A DNA stretch of 64,000 bases from Streptomyces sp. H39-S7 (GCF_027158205.1 NZ_JAPVLU010000024.1:62001-126000); one strand, 5' to 3'; counted from the first letter of the stretch, positions 52,794-62,109 are shown. Translations and numbers: made by a program. The notes: a model not told the origin generated them from the sequence alone.

Positions 52794-53090
52794 ATGCGCG
52801 CATACAGGACAACGGGGCGAAGTGGCCTGCGTTCCGCGGATGTCCGCGTCTCCCTGGTGAGTGGCGGCATCGGCGGTTTCATCGGTGCCATGCTGAGTTC
52901 CTGCATCAATGGAGCCCTCGTCGGACTGCCCTCCAATGAGACTGCCAATATGGTGAATCATGCGATCTCCGGGCTGGCGAGTGGCTTCTTCGCCGGTTTC
53001 GCCGCCCTGCTGGTACACCTGCGTAAGTCCGGCGCACCCGACCCGGCCGCAGCCGAAGGTGACCCGAAGCCGGCGCTGACCGGGCCGTGA
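52794..53090 (+). CDS. Small membrane protein with two glycine-rich helices
   Basis: A 98-residue protein of unknown function. Two hydrophobic segments are seen: LVSGGIGGFIGAMLSSCING (about 21-42) and HAISGLASGFFAGFAALLVH (about 55-75), both Gly-rich with GxxxG spacing, suggesting packed helices. The N-terminus is basic and the C-terminus is Pro/Ala-rich. GAGGA precedes the ATG. No enzyme motif is present and its neighbours give no clear context. Confidence 0.55.
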   Translation: MRAYRTTGRSGLRSADVRVSLVSGGIGGFIGAMLSSCINGALVGLPSNETANMVNHAISGLASGFFAGFAALLVHLRKSGAPDPAAAEGDPKPALTGP

Positions 53091-53198
53091 CCAGGCAGTA
53101 GCAGGTCAAGCCGGCCGCACAGCCCGGGTGGCGGAGCACAGGCGTAGCGCTTCTGAAATCCGTCGGCGATAGCTCAGCTCAATGACTTGGCTACGGAT

Positions 53199-53320
53199 TC
53201 ACCTCACGGCTCCAGCGGTCATGCCCGCCCGCCAGAACCGCTGCAGGGCGAGGAAGGCGATGAGCAGGGGCACGACCGAGACGAGTGATCCGATGACGAC
53301 CAGAGGAGTGGGGGCGGTCG
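53199..53320 (-). pseudogene. Last ~40 codons of a carbohydrate ABC transporter permease
   Basis: Read leftward, the frame ends TAPTPLVVIGSLVSVVPLLI, then AFLALQRFWRAGMTAGAVR and a TGA stop. This is the closing helix and the GLTAGAVK-like end typical of MalG-type sugar ABC permeases. Upstream of about 53320 the homology is lost, and the lectin gene ends about 100 bases further on. The rest of the transporter is absent, so this is a deletion scar. Confidence 0.7.
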
Positions 53321-53418
53321 TACGTGAGCGTCTGTTGAGAACGCCCGAAGCCTGCGGCAGCGAGTGGCGCTCGCTGCCGCAGGTCAGGTCGTGCGAGTGC
53401 TGCAGGACCAGTCCTGAG

Positions 53419-55902
53419 TCAGTTGATGGTCCATTGTTGGAGGGGGTTGTTGGTGTTGGTTTGTTGGGTGGTGAGGGCGCCGTCGGTGGTGGAGGCGGTG
53501 GTGAGGAGGAGTCCGCTGCGGTTGTTGGTGAGGGTGTAGGTGCCGGTGGGGAGTTTGGTGGCGGTCCAGTGCTGGTTGATGCCGGTGCCGCAGGTCCATT
53601 GGATGATGGGGTTGCCGGGGGTGGTGGCGTTGCCGGAGTCGTCGGCGCAGAGGTGGGAGGTGCCGTTGGCGATGGTGTAGGAGCCGTCGGGTTGCTGGGT
53701 GAAGGTCCAGTTCTGGTTGGTTCCGCCGTTGGGTGTCCAGGTGATGAGTTGTGTTCCGGTGGTGGTGGAGCCGCCGGGGTTGTCCAGTGCCTTGCCGGAG
53801 GCGGTCAGGGTGTGGGTGCCGTTGAGGTTGCCGCTGCCGACCGGGTTCACCGACCAGGTGAACGTGGTCGAGCCGCTGGCGGTGCCGGAGGTCGCGGTGA
53901 CGGTGACGTTGGAGGTGCCGGTCGCGGTGGGGGTGCCGGTGATCCGCCCCGAGGAGTTGATCGACAGCCCGGCCGGCAGGCCCGTGGCCGAGTACGTCAG
54001 CGCCTTGCCCTGCGAGTCGGAAGCGTTGATCTGCAAAGACACCGCACTGTTCACCGTGCTGCTCTGAGCACCCGGGTTCGATACACCCACCGACTCGGCA
54101 CCCGAAGAACCCGCCTGCGTCAGGGTCAGGGTCTGCTCGGCCGCGGTTCGTGATCCCCCGACGGGGTTGCCCGTGCCGTTGGTCCAGGCGCGGGTCGGCG
54201 TGGTCTCAGCGAGACGGCTGGAGTCCGAGGACAGTCCCAGGACGAGTCCGCTGTAGCGGTTCACCAGCCGGTAGGCGCCGGTCGCACCGCCGGAGGTGTT
54301 CTTGCCGGGGATGATGAACCACTGCTGCCCGACGGTGGGGCTGGATCCGAGGTTCGTCACCGTGGGCCTGGCCGCCCAGGCACGGTTGGCCGTGGGGTTG
54401 GAGTCGACGCCCAGCGCCTGGCCGGAGGACGCGTTGGTGATCCTGAAGGAGCCGTCGCCGTTGCTGGTGAAGCTCCAGGCTTCCAGGCCGGAGCCGGTCG
54501 CGGCGGCCACGGAGGTGGTCGCCGAGCTGCCGGAGCTCTGGGTGAGCACCCGGCCGGACCCGTTGCCGATCGTGTAGGTCTTCGACGGGTCGACCGGTGA
54601 GGGAGCCGGGGAGTTCGAGTTGATCGTGAGGTTCAGGTAGTTTCCGTCGCCGCCACCCGGGCACGAGATGGAGCAGTACGAGCGGAAGTTCTTGCCGACG
54701 ATGGTGGAGCTGGTCTTGTTCACGCCGTCCAGGAACCATCGGTACCACGAAGCCCCGGTGTAGCCGCCGGAGTTGCCGACCAGCGTCCATTTCTGGGTGG
54801 CGAGGTTGTCGGTGGCGTAGTACTGCTGCGGGGCGTTGCCGCTCTGGTCGACCGCCTGCGGTTCACCGATGTACAGGCCCAGGTAGGCGTTGTAGGTGAT
54901 GTCCATGACGAACAGCGGTGAGGTCGGCGGCATCTTGCCGGCCGCGACCTGCTGGTCCACGGTGCCGGTGTTGGCCGGGCTGTACTCCTGCGCGGCCGGG
55001 GTGTATCCGCTGCTGTTGGTGGAGGTCGGCACCATGTTGCTTTCCTTGCCGCCCACGCCGGGCTGCGACCAGGAGCCGTCGTACCACTTCTGCCAGGAGC
55101 CGGCCGCCATCTTGGAGGAGATGGGAGAGCGGGCCACATGCGAATAGAACGCCTTCCAGCTGCCTCCCTTGTCCACGATGCGCGAGCCGTACGTGACGTA
55201 GAAGTAGCCGGACGCGGTGTCGACGAACATCCGCTGGTCGCCGTCGCCGTAGTCGTACGTCTGGTTCGGGAACGCGGCGGTGTCGCCTCGTGCGGTGCTG
55301 TACGGGGAGGTGATCGCGTGGCCCAGGATGTTCCAGACCTTGCCCTGGTTCGTCGAGCGCGCGTAGTCGATCGCGTCGTAGTGCAGGCCGTCGCCGAACG
55401 GCTGCGGGGTGAACTCGTTGTGCACCAGGCCATACCAGTCACCGGTGTCCGGGTCGACCCACACCCCGGTCAGGTCGCAGTAGTTCTTCTGCGCGTACCC
55501 CGAGCCCGAGGGCGCGGCCGTCGCCGTCACACCGGTCGGACTGTTGTTGCAGCGCCAGGTCGTGTCGTTGTTCCTGTCGCTGGAGTTGGCCGGGTTCACC
55601 GCGTTGCTGATCGCACTCGACCGAGAGGCGTCATCGAAGTTCGTACCGGTGAAGAAGTCCCAGTAGCGGGGGTCGCCGGCACCGTACAGCGCGGCGGACT
55701 GCTGGAAGTAGAACGTGCCGTCCTTGTCGATGTAGGGGATCGCGGAGGTGTCGGTCGGATACGCGTAGGAGCCCGTCGACCCGACCGAGACCGAGTAGGT
55801 GGCGCCGGGCGGGAGGGCCGACGCGGTGGACCCCATGGTGCCCGCTGCTATGAGGGCGGCGGTTGCGGTGACGCCCATGAGCGCTCTTCGGAGGCGTGAC
55901 AT
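53419..55902 (-). CDS. Secreted protein with ricin-B lectin and Ig-like domains
   Basis: An 827-residue exported protein. Signal peptide at 1-~29 (RRALMGVTATAALIAAGTMG, cleavage near ASA-LP). Residues ~30-395 form a large domain of aromatic- and Gly-rich strands (YDYGDGDQRMFVDTASGYFY), possibly a propeller-like glycosidase, not assigned. Residues ~400-560 are a ricin-like carbohydrate-binding domain; ~575-660 a putative Ig domain (ALTYSATGLPAGLSINSSGR); ~665-827 a second ricin domain with QxW repeats (NQNWTFTQQPDGSYTI, INQHWTATKL, LQQWTIN). It probably binds and attacks a polysaccharide. A sugar permease remnant follows it. Confidence 0.82.
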   Translation of the reverse strand: MSRLRRALMGVTATAALIAAGTMGSTASALPPGATYSVSVGSTGSYAYPTDTSAIPYIDKDGTFYFQQSAALYGAGDPRYWDFFTGTNFDDASRSSAISNAVNPANSSDRNNDTTWRCNNSPTGVTATAAPSGSGYAQKNYCDLTGVWVDPDTGDWYGLVHNEFTPQPFGDGLHYDAIDYARSTNQGKVWNILGHAITSPYSTARGDTAAFPNQTYDYGDGDQRMFVDTASGYFYVTYGSRIVDKGGSWKAFYSHVARSPISSKMAAGSWQKWYDGSWSQPGVGGKESNMVPTSTNSSGYTPAAQEYSPANTGTVDQQVAAGKMPPTSPLFVMDITYNAYLGLYIGEPQAVDQSGNAPQQYYATDNLATQKWTLVGNSGGYTGASWYRWFLDGVNKTSSTIVGKNFRSYCSISCPGGGDGNYLNLTINSNSPAPSPVDPSKTYTIGNGSGRVLTQSSGSSATTSVAAATGSGLEAWSFTSNGDGSFRITNASSGQALGVDSNPTANRAWAARPTVTNLGSSPTVGQQWFIIPGKNTSGGATGAYRLVNRYSGLVLGLSSDSSRLAETTPTRAWTNGTGNPVGGSRTAAEQTLTLTQAGSSGAESVGVSNPGAQSSTVNSAVSLQINASDSQGKALTYSATGLPAGLSINSSGRITGTPTATGTSNVTVTATSGTASGSTTFTWSVNPVGSGNLNGTHTLTASGKALDNPGGSTTTGTQLITWTPNGGTNQNWTFTQQPDGSYTIANGTSHLCADDSGNATTPGNPIIQWTCGTGINQHWTATKLPTGTYTLTNNRSGLLLTTASTTDGALTTQQTNTNNPLQQWTIN

Positions 55903-56783
55903 GGGTGGTCCCTTCTCTGGGAGTGTGCGGTTCCGGCGGCGCCGGAACCGAAAGATCCGTAACCCTCGGCCGGGCCGGCGCCGGCCCGGTCGACGCCGGA
56001 ATGATCGGCTGCGTCGCGTGGCCGGCCTGCTGTGGTGCCATTCCTCAGCCACTGCACGGGAGTGCTGCCGCCGAGTCCCGCCTGCGCGCCGTCGCGGACA
56101 GCCGGGGATGCCGCCATCTCCGATGTCGCGTCGATCACGGTCGGCCTGGGCAGCCGGTCGCGCAGGCTCTTCAGCCCGGCGCTCTTGAGCACGTCCAGGA
56201 GCGGTTCTTCGGCATGGTTGGCGAAACAAGGGGCGCGTGAGGAGGGAAGTACCCGTTCATGAACGCCTCCTGGCGGATATTGCGCGCACGCCGTGTGGGG
56301 GTGGAACGGCGGCAGCGGAGCAACGTCGTCCACGCGGATGGCTGGTGCTCGGCTGGAATAATCCACCGCCCATGCTTGCGTGTCAACAGTTTCAAGCAGA
56401 AATGAACAGAGCGCGAGCAGCTGGAATGCACAACGCGTCATGACCTGGCAGAACTGCGCTTTTGTCAGGAATCTTCCCAGTTACCAAGGCGGCCTTGCTG
56501 GATCATATCTGCCCATGAGTCAGACATTACCGGCGAGTTCGCGGCAATGGACAGAGCGGAGGGGGCCCGATCTCACATCGTCAGGCATCGCCTCCGCCGC
56601 CCAATCCCACAGTTGATGCTCGGAATTGTCCAAACCAGCGACTGGTCAAACATCACTGGACTCAGTGCGAGCAAGACGGATCGCAATGCCCGGCGGGTGG
56701 CGGCCCCAGCCGTGTTGCTCCCTGCCCCTGCCAGGAAGCCCGAGTAATCCTGAGGAGCGATCCTCCCGCCGTCAAGACCCGAC
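55903..56783. other. Intergenic region upstream of the lectin gene
   Basis: About 880 bases with no supported gene. The part next to 55902 should hold the lectin promoter and leader. From 56380 to 56660 the sequence is AT-richer and looks neither coding nor repetitive. No RNA genes or insertion-sequence ends were recognised. Confidence 0.4.
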
Positions 56784-56870
56784 TCACCAGTAGGAGTTGG
56801 ACTTCTCCTTGTCGTTCTTGACCTCTCCGAAGGACCATCCGGCAGGGTTGACAGGGCACTGGAGGTACAT
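56784..56870 (-). CDS. Possible 28-residue small protein
   Basis: A short frame encodes MYLQCPVNPAGWSFGEVKND followed by KEKSNSYW. A GGGAGG site lies 6 bases before this ATG; two further ATGs directly upstream are too close to the site. The peptide has a single Cys, three Trp/Tyr-containing turns and a Lys/Asp/Glu/Ser-rich second half. It could be a genuine tiny gene, the end of a lost larger gene, or chance. Confidence 0.25.
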   Translation of the reverse strand: MYLQCPVNPAGWSFGEVKNDKEKSNSYW

Positions 56871-56876
56871 CATCAT

Positions 56877-57338
56877 CCTCCCAGACCTGAATGATTGAAT
56901 ATGCGTAAACCTCCGCGCAATTGATCACCAATCTGCACAGCGCGCCGCGCCCGCGAGCCCTGTGGCGAAATCGGCTTCCCTCGGGCCGCCGGCGCGGCCG
57001 CCTGGGCCCGCAACCGCACCGTCTCCGTATCGCCCTTGCGTCGTCCGGGGTGCTGGCCATCTCGCCGTGGAGCACGGGCGGCTGGGTGTACTCACAAACC
57101 TTCGACCACACCTCCACCGGCCACCGACCCCGTCCGCAACCAACCGAAGGTCATTTGCGGACGGCCGTTAGGCGAGGATGGCGGCAAGGATCTTGTCGGT
57201 CAGCCTGTCCAGGTAGTCGGGCGCGGGCGGTGCACGTGGGTAACGAGTCATCGCTTGGTGCCTGTGGGGCGCAGCGTGCCACCACATCCAGTCATCTGTC
57301 ATGGCCGCGGCAAACAGTTGGCTTGATTCCGCTTACGA
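56877..57338. other. Degenerate region before the IS30 remnant
   Basis: About 460 bases without a convincing gene. A 27-codon leftward frame at 57166-57249 (ending DYLDRLTDKILAAILA) looks protein-like and has a stop, but no ribosome site or family was recognised. The region probably contains debris of several deletions around the adjacent transposon remnants. Confidence 0.35.
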
Positions 57339-57590
57339 CGCGCAAAGTTGGGGTCCTCGCCCGGCCCACCACCCGATTCACGGTGTCGGCCCAGGTCAAC
57401 GGACTTGACACAGCCCCCGTCACCACCTGGATTCCGGCCCGGACGCTCGACCTGCCGGCCCAACCGCGGAAGTCGCTGACCTGGAATCGCGGCATGGAAC
57501 CGACCACCCACAGGAACGTCAGCGCCGCGACCGCCCGGAACGTCTACTTCGCCGACCCTCAGAGCCCGTGGCAGCGCGGCACCAACGAGG
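57339..57590 (+). pseudogene. IS30-family transposase remnant (part of the DDE domain)
   Basis: One frame reads VGVLARPTTRFTVSAQVNGL, then LPAQPRKSLTWNRGMEPTTH and VYFADPQSPWQRGTNE. These match the IS30 blocks around the second and third catalytic residues. In IS30 proteins the block is usually SLTWDRG; here the Asp is Asn, and the first Asp and the N-terminal HTH are missing. No terminal repeats were found. The element is dead and abuts a truncated monooxygenase. Confidence 0.75.
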
Positions 57591-57679
57591 CCGGGGCATC
57601 CGCGGTGGTCTGCCGGTACAGCCATGATCTTGACGGCACCCTCATTTTGTGGCTGGTCAGCGGTCCGTAGACCATCACC

Positions 57680-58204
57680 GGCGCAGCCTTGCGCGGGGCG
57701 TCCGACGCGCTCCTCGACACCTACGAGGCCGAACGGCGGCCGGCCGCGCAGCATGTGCTCGCCCTCACCACCCAAGTCTTCGAGCAGGACCGCGTGGACA
57801 AGGACCGCGGCTTCTCCCGGCGCGGCGGCGAGACCTTCCAACTGGGCCTCGGCTACCGCGACAGCCCCCTCACCCGCGATTGCCGCGACGACCTGGCCGA
57901 CGACGCACTGCGCGCCGGAGACCGCGCCCCCGACGCCCCCTGTGGGCCCATCCGTCTCTTCGACCTCGTCCGCGGCCCGCACGCCACCCTCTTCGCCTTC
58001 GGCGGGACCGACGCCCCGGCCTCCGAACGCTTCAAGCCGGTCCGGGTCGGCCGGCCCGGCGAGCAGGGCGACGTCATCGACGTGGACGGGCATGCACACA
58101 AGGGGTACGGGGACCGGGGACTCTTTCTCGTACGGCCCGACGGGTATGTGGCACTCGCGACGGAGGATCCGGCGGACCTTGCCTCGTACGAGGTCTTCTA
58201 CTGA
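57680..58204 (+). pseudogene. C-terminal fragment of a PHBH-type FAD monooxygenase
   Basis: About 172 codons encode ALLDTYEAERRPAAQHVLAL, then the thioredoxin-like C-terminal domain with GDRAPDAPCGPIRLFDLVRG and DRGLFLVRPDGYVALATED. This is the last third of rifampicin/anthracycline-type aromatic hydroxylases. The FAD-binding domain is absent and the IS30 remnant lies directly upstream, so the 5' part was lost with that insertion. Confidence 0.78.
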
Positions 58205-58251
58205 TTCCCCATGAAGTTGGCAACGCGGGTTGGTGACTTGGTGTGAGCACT

Positions 58252-58440
58252 TCAGCCCAAGGCGACCGGGTGGGGTGGCGGGGCGATCTCGAAGGTGCGG
58301 CCGTCGCGTATGAGTGCCCATAGGACGTTCGGACGGCGTCGCGCGAGGGCGATGACAGCCTGCCTTATGGGTTTTGTTCTCGGCTCGCTTGCGGTCGTAG
58401 TAGGCCTTCGAGGTGGGGCCGCATCGGGAGGCACGGGACG
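58252..58440 (-). pseudogene. IS110-family transposase C-terminal remnant
   Basis: Read leftward, one frame gives SRCGPTSKAYYDRKRAENKT, and after a 1-base shift AVIALARRRPNVLWALIRDG followed by RTFEIAPP. This is the end of IS110/IS116-type transposases, where YYDRKRAEGK and the ALARRRVNVLWALLRDG helix are conserved. The catalytic N-terminal domain is absent. It lies next to the truncated monooxygenase and suggests repeated transposon activity here. Confidence 0.72.
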
Positions 58441-58642
58441 CCCACCCTGCGCCTCCAAAACCCGGCCCCGTTCCCGGGCCTGATCAGTTCCCGGTTCGGT
58501 TGCCGGGTAGTGTGCGGCGAGATTATCGACGCGGGCGGTCAGACCGTCCGGCCCGCGTACGGCCGCTCGGTGTTGCCCCGAACGCCTCTGTTCGCGGATC
58601 CGGGGCACCCGTTGCGCAGGGCCGCAGCCGAAGGTCTCCTGG

Positions 58643-59908
58643 TCAGACTTGGCCTTGGCCTTGGTCTTGGACCGGTGCCGACCGCCGTTCGAACCAGAGG
58701 TGGGCGAGTACGACCAGGGCCAGGCAGACCACCAGTGTCCGGCCGCTGGCGTCGGTGGCGAGCAGGCCCAGCAGGAGCGGGACTGCGATGCCGGTGATGA
58801 CCCGGGAGATCGTCCTCTGCGTGTCCGAGCTGCGGCTGGCGACGCCAGTGACCACCCCGAGGGCGAAGTAGGCGGCCATCGCGCCGCACAGAAGCCAGCG
58901 GCCTGAGTCGGGCAGCGCATCGGAGCCGTGGCCGACCACCGATGAGAGCGACACGCCCAGGGTCGCGACGACTCCGGTCACCAGGCAGTGCAGACCAAGG
59001 GCGGCGCGGGTGGAGATGCGGCCGGCGCGCAGGTGCGGCAACCCGGCGTACCCGAACACGACCGACAGGCCGAACATCCCGGCCAGCAACACAAATGCCG
59101 CGACACCGGTGGCCAACAGCCCGATGCCGTACCGCGCACCGGCCGCGGCGTCGACGACCTGCACCACCGACTCGCCGAGCACGATGATCACGAAGAGTCC
59201 CAGCCGCTCGGAGAGGTGAGCCGGATCGACCGACACCCCTTGAATGACCGGCCCCGTCCCGCCGGGACCAGCACCGGGGCGCCGCCGACGCCGGGTAGCG
59301 GCGCGGGCGGTGAATTTCGCCTGCACCTGCTGAAGGAGCTTGTCCCCGGAGACGGCCAGGATCAGCAACAGGTCCAGGCCCACCCCGACCGCCCAGAGCG
59401 TGGGCTTCCACCGCTCCTGGATCCAGATCGATATGAACCAGGGCAGCAGTCCTGCCGAGTACTGCACCACCGGGAAGTCCAGCAGGATTTCGCCCCGGCG
59501 CCAGGAGTGGGCCCCGTAGATACGCGTGGCGAGGTACGCGATCACAAAGACGGTCACCGGACGCTGGTCGTTCCCGTGCCCGAGTACGGTGTGCGCCACC
59601 CCCGGCACGGACGCGGCCATCACCCCGAGACCGGTCATCCCGATCATCAGCCGCACCACCCTGGTCCGCCCGGCCGAGATGTTGCTGTACAGCATGAACG
59701 TCGTCCACGACAACCAGAACGTGAGGTACAGCAGCGTGTAGACACCAAGCCCCGCGGCGTCCAGTTCGAGCCCGAGCACATGTGTCAGGGCTGCCACGCC
59801 CGCCACCGCCACAAGGTCGAAGAACAACTCGGCCCAGCTCGCATGCCGCTCGACCTTTTCATCGTCAGGTTCGTACGCAGTATCCAGGTCGGTCACGGAT
59901 CGCAGCAT
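58643..59908 (-). CDS. Low temperature requirement protein A (LtrA) family membrane protein
   Basis: A 421-residue membrane protein with about 10-12 hydrophobic helices. LtrA signatures are HASWAELFFDLVAVAGVAAL near the N-terminus and ERLGLFVIIVLGESVVQVVD after the central Arg-rich loop. The family was named for a Listeria cold-growth locus; its biochemical role is unknown. ATG 59908 is chosen, with AAGGTGG 9 bases upstream; GTG 59926 is possible. No partner genes are evident. Confidence 0.88.
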   Translation of the reverse strand: MLRSVTDLDTAYEPDDEKVERHASWAELFFDLVAVAGVAALTHVLGLELDAAGLGVYTLLYLTFWLSWTTFMLYSNISAGRTRVVRLMIGMTGLGVMAASVPGVAHTVLGHGNDQRPVTVFVIAYLATRIYGAHSWRRGEILLDFPVVQYSAGLLPWFISIWIQERWKPTLWAVGVGLDLLLILAVSGDKLLQQVQAKFTARAATRRRRRPGAGPGGTGPVIQGVSVDPAHLSERLGLFVIIVLGESVVQVVDAAAGARYGIGLLATGVAAFVLLAGMFGLSVVFGYAGLPHLRAGRISTRAALGLHCLVTGVVATLGVSLSSVVGHGSDALPDSGRWLLCGAMAAYFALGVVTGVASRSSDTQRTISRVITGIAVPLLLGLLATDASGRTLVVCLALVVLAHLWFERRSAPVQDQGQGQV

Positions 59909-60049
59909 AGTTCCGCCCACCTTCACTGTCCGGCCCCGGGGACGATCTCTGAAAGCTCATCAGGCCGCCACTCAGAGAGCGCTCACACCAGGGATTTCGT
60001 TGGATCCCCACCCGCCTGGGAGCCGACCCAGCACCCTGAACCGCTCTGG

Positions 60050-60574
60050 TCAGCGCGGCATCTGCAGGGTGCAGACGGCCTCGGTTCCGGGGACGCTGGC
60101 GACGGTAGGGATGCCGCCGTGAGCTTCGGTGAGCCGCGGGCGGTGGACAGCCCGAGGCCGCTGCCGCAGGTGTGGCGGTAGCGGGACTTCTCTGCGCGTC
60201 AGAACCGGCCGAAGATGCGGCAGGTCCTCCGGGTCGATGCTGGAGCCGGTGTCGCTGACCTGGATCAGGAGCGAGTTCCCGGTCCGGAAAGGCCGCACGG
60301 TGACCCTGCCACCGGGGGCGTGTGGCGTACGGCGTTGAACATCAGGTTGCCGGCAGCCCCAGGTTGTCGCCCGCATCGAGGAACTCACGGTGCAGTTGAA
60401 GCGTGCCGGCCTCGGCCGCCGCCAGGTCCCGAAGGGCGTCGATAGCGTGGTGGAGCAGCAGGATCTCCCCCCGTAGCACAGAGGCCACGTCGTGGTCAGA
60501 GGTGAGCACCCCGTCCTGGGTGCTCCAGCCAACTGCGGATGGTGCTGAACGGTGTCCGCAGTTCGTGGACGATG
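60050..60574 (-). pseudogene. Ruined sensor histidine kinase (HisKA and ATPase parts)
   Basis: Read leftward in several frames, the kinase core is visible: IVHELRTPFSTIRSWLEH (phospho-His box), then LLLHHAIDALRDLAAAEAG, and after shifts GRVTVRPFRTGNSLLIQVSD with TGSSIDPEDLPHL (ATP-site G1 box) and AHGGIPTVASVPGTEAVCTL at the end. At least three frame changes and loss of the FW...G2 region rule out a working protein. The sensor part and any response regulator are missing. Confidence 0.78.
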
Positions 60575-61213
60575 TCACTGGCCCATACCCTGCTCGGCAG
60601 GGGCAGTGGCGTCGCCAGGGTCAGGGACCGCGGCGGGGTCGGCGACGGCGGAGCGCAGCCCACGGTCGATGAGGTCGATGAGGTACTCGAAGCTCTCGCC
60701 GATGTCGGCGGACCACTGGAATCCGCCGGATGCCTGCAGGTGGGCGAAGCCGTGAAAGACGCTGCGCACCGCCCGCAGCGCGTGGGTCATCTCCTGCGGA
60801 GGGATGTCGTACCCCCGCAGTACCGCCGCGAAAGGGCTGATTCCCCGTCCGGCGGCGAGCGCGATCGGGTCGTCGGGACCGGTCGGTGTCAGGCCCAGGG
60901 TGGCCGCGTAGCGGCCGGGGTGGGTGACCACGAAGTCGCGGAGCGCACCGGCGGCGGCGGCCAGGGCGTCGCGCCCGGCGAGGCCCTGGATGGCTGTGCC
61001 GATCGCGACGCCGGCCTCGTCGAAGGCAAGCGCCGCGATGCGCCGGTGGAGGTCGTCCTGGCTGGCGATGTGCTTGTAGAGCGACGGGGCGCGCACCCCC
61101 ACCCGCTCAGCCAGCCGGCCCATGGTCAGCTCGGTGAAACCGATCTCGTCGGCAAGCGCGGCGCCGGCGGCCACAATCGTGGCCGCGTCCAAACCTGCCC
61201 TAGGCACTGACAC
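60575..61213 (-). CDS. TetR/AcrR family regulator (WHG-type C-terminus)
   Basis: A 212-residue TetR protein. HTH: AATIVAAGAALADEIGFTEL, then TMGRLAERVGVRAPSLYKHI. The C-terminal region AVRSVFHGFAHLQASGGFQW resembles the WHG class. The GTG at 61213 overlaps the end of the upstream hydrolase gene by 14 bases, so the two are co-transcribed. An AGCT-rich inverted repeat over the hydrolase promoter (62075-62095) is its probable operator. Confidence 0.9.
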   Translation of the reverse strand: MSVPRAGLDAATIVAAGAALADEIGFTELTMGRLAERVGVRAPSLYKHIASQDDLHRRIAALAFDEAGVAIGTAIQGLAGRDALAAAAGALRDFVVTHPGRYAATLGLTPTGPDDPIALAAGRGISPFAAVLRGYDIPPQEMTHALRAVRSVFHGFAHLQASGGFQWSADIGESFEYLIDLIDRGLRSAVADPAAVPDPGDATAPAEQGMGQ

Positions 61214-62033
61214 CGGCCAGGAACTTCACGACCGCGGCCGAAGTCTGCTCGGGGAACTGCACATGCGGGTAGTGACCGGCCCCCTCGATCATCTCCAGCC
61301 GGCCCAGACCGGTCGGCAGGTCAGCGACGATCGCCTCGCCCTCGGCCTGCGGCGCGGCCCAGTCGGGGTCCAAGGTGCCCTGCACGACGAGCACCGGGCA
61401 GGTGACGTTGCCCAACTGCTCAGCGGCGTCAGCGGGAGAGATCTTGCCCATCGCTTGCAAAACCTTCATCCGGCCGGGCTCCTGAAGCATCGCGGTGATC
61501 TGCCCCAGACGCGCGTCGAAGTCCACGGGCTTGGAGCCAGGGTAGGCCACGTCGAGGTACTTGGCCCATTGCCGGGTGCTGCCCAGGATGGTGGTGCCCA
61601 TGAGATGGGTCAGCCCGCGGCGGTAGCCGGCCACCCGCAGGTCGCCGAGGCGGACCTGCTGCTTGCGGGTGAAGGGGGCGAGCTCGACCAGTGCGGTGAT
61701 GAGCCACGGGGCCTTCGCCGCGGCGATCGTGACCGCACCGCCGGCGATGGAGTGGCCGACCAGCACCGCCGGCCCGCCCAGGTGCTTGACCAGGGCGATC
61801 AGGTCATCCGCGAGGGCGGTGCGGGTGTAGGACGCCCACCCGACGCTGGACTCACCATGGCCGCGCAGGTCCACCGCGGCGACCCGGTAGCCGGCTTCGA
61901 CCAGGGCGGGGGTGAAGAACCGGTAGGCCTCGCGACTGTCGCCCATGCCGTGGGCCACCACGACCAGCGGCCCGACGTCCCCGCTCACCTCGTACGCGAG
62001 GGTCCCACCGTCGACGTTCAGAAACTCGGTCAC
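61200..62033 (-). CDS. Alpha/beta hydrolase
   Basis: A 277-residue alpha/beta hydrolase. Oxyanion region VVVAHGMGDSREAYRFFTPA; nucleophile elbow LVGHSIAGGAV (Ser between His and Ile); Asp probably in VVQGTLDPDWAAP; His in IEGAGHYPHVQFPEQ. It resembles haloperoxidase-like or ester hydrolases without a signal peptide. The GTG at 62033 is preferred, with GGAGG 5 bases upstream; the ATG at 62045 lies before that site. It is transcribed together with the following TetR gene and likely de-repressed by its substrate or a related compound. Confidence 0.86.
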   Translation of the reverse strand: MTEFLNVDGGTLAYEVSGDVGPLVVVAHGMGDSREAYRFFTPALVEAGYRVAAVDLRGHGESSVGWASYTRTALADDLIALVKHLGGPAVLVGHSIAGGAVTIAAAKAPWLITALVELAPFTRKQQVRLGDLRVAGYRRGLTHLMGTTILGSTRQWAKYLDVAYPGSKPVDFDARLGQITAMLQEPGRMKVLQAMGKISPADAAEQLGNVTCPVLVVQGTLDPDWAAPQAEGEAIVADLPTGLGRLEMIEGAGHYPHVQFPEQTSAAVVKFLAGVSA

Positions 62034-62074
62034 GACTACCTCCATATGGCCCGCTCATCAGCGGCTAATTGTGT

Positions 62075-62109
62075 TAGCTAAAAGCTATCAGCTTTAGCTT
62101 TGGAGTCAA
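62075..62109 (-). promoter_or_regulatory. Promoter with overlapping TetR operator
   Basis: Read leftward, TTGACT (-35, at 62104-62109), a 16-base spacer and TAGCTT (-10, at 62082-62087) form a promoter. Two interlocked inverted repeats cover it: TAGCT-AAA-AGCTA (62075-62087) and AAAGCT-ATC-AGCTTT (62081-62095). Repressor binding would block the -10 element and the transcription start. Confidence 0.65.
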
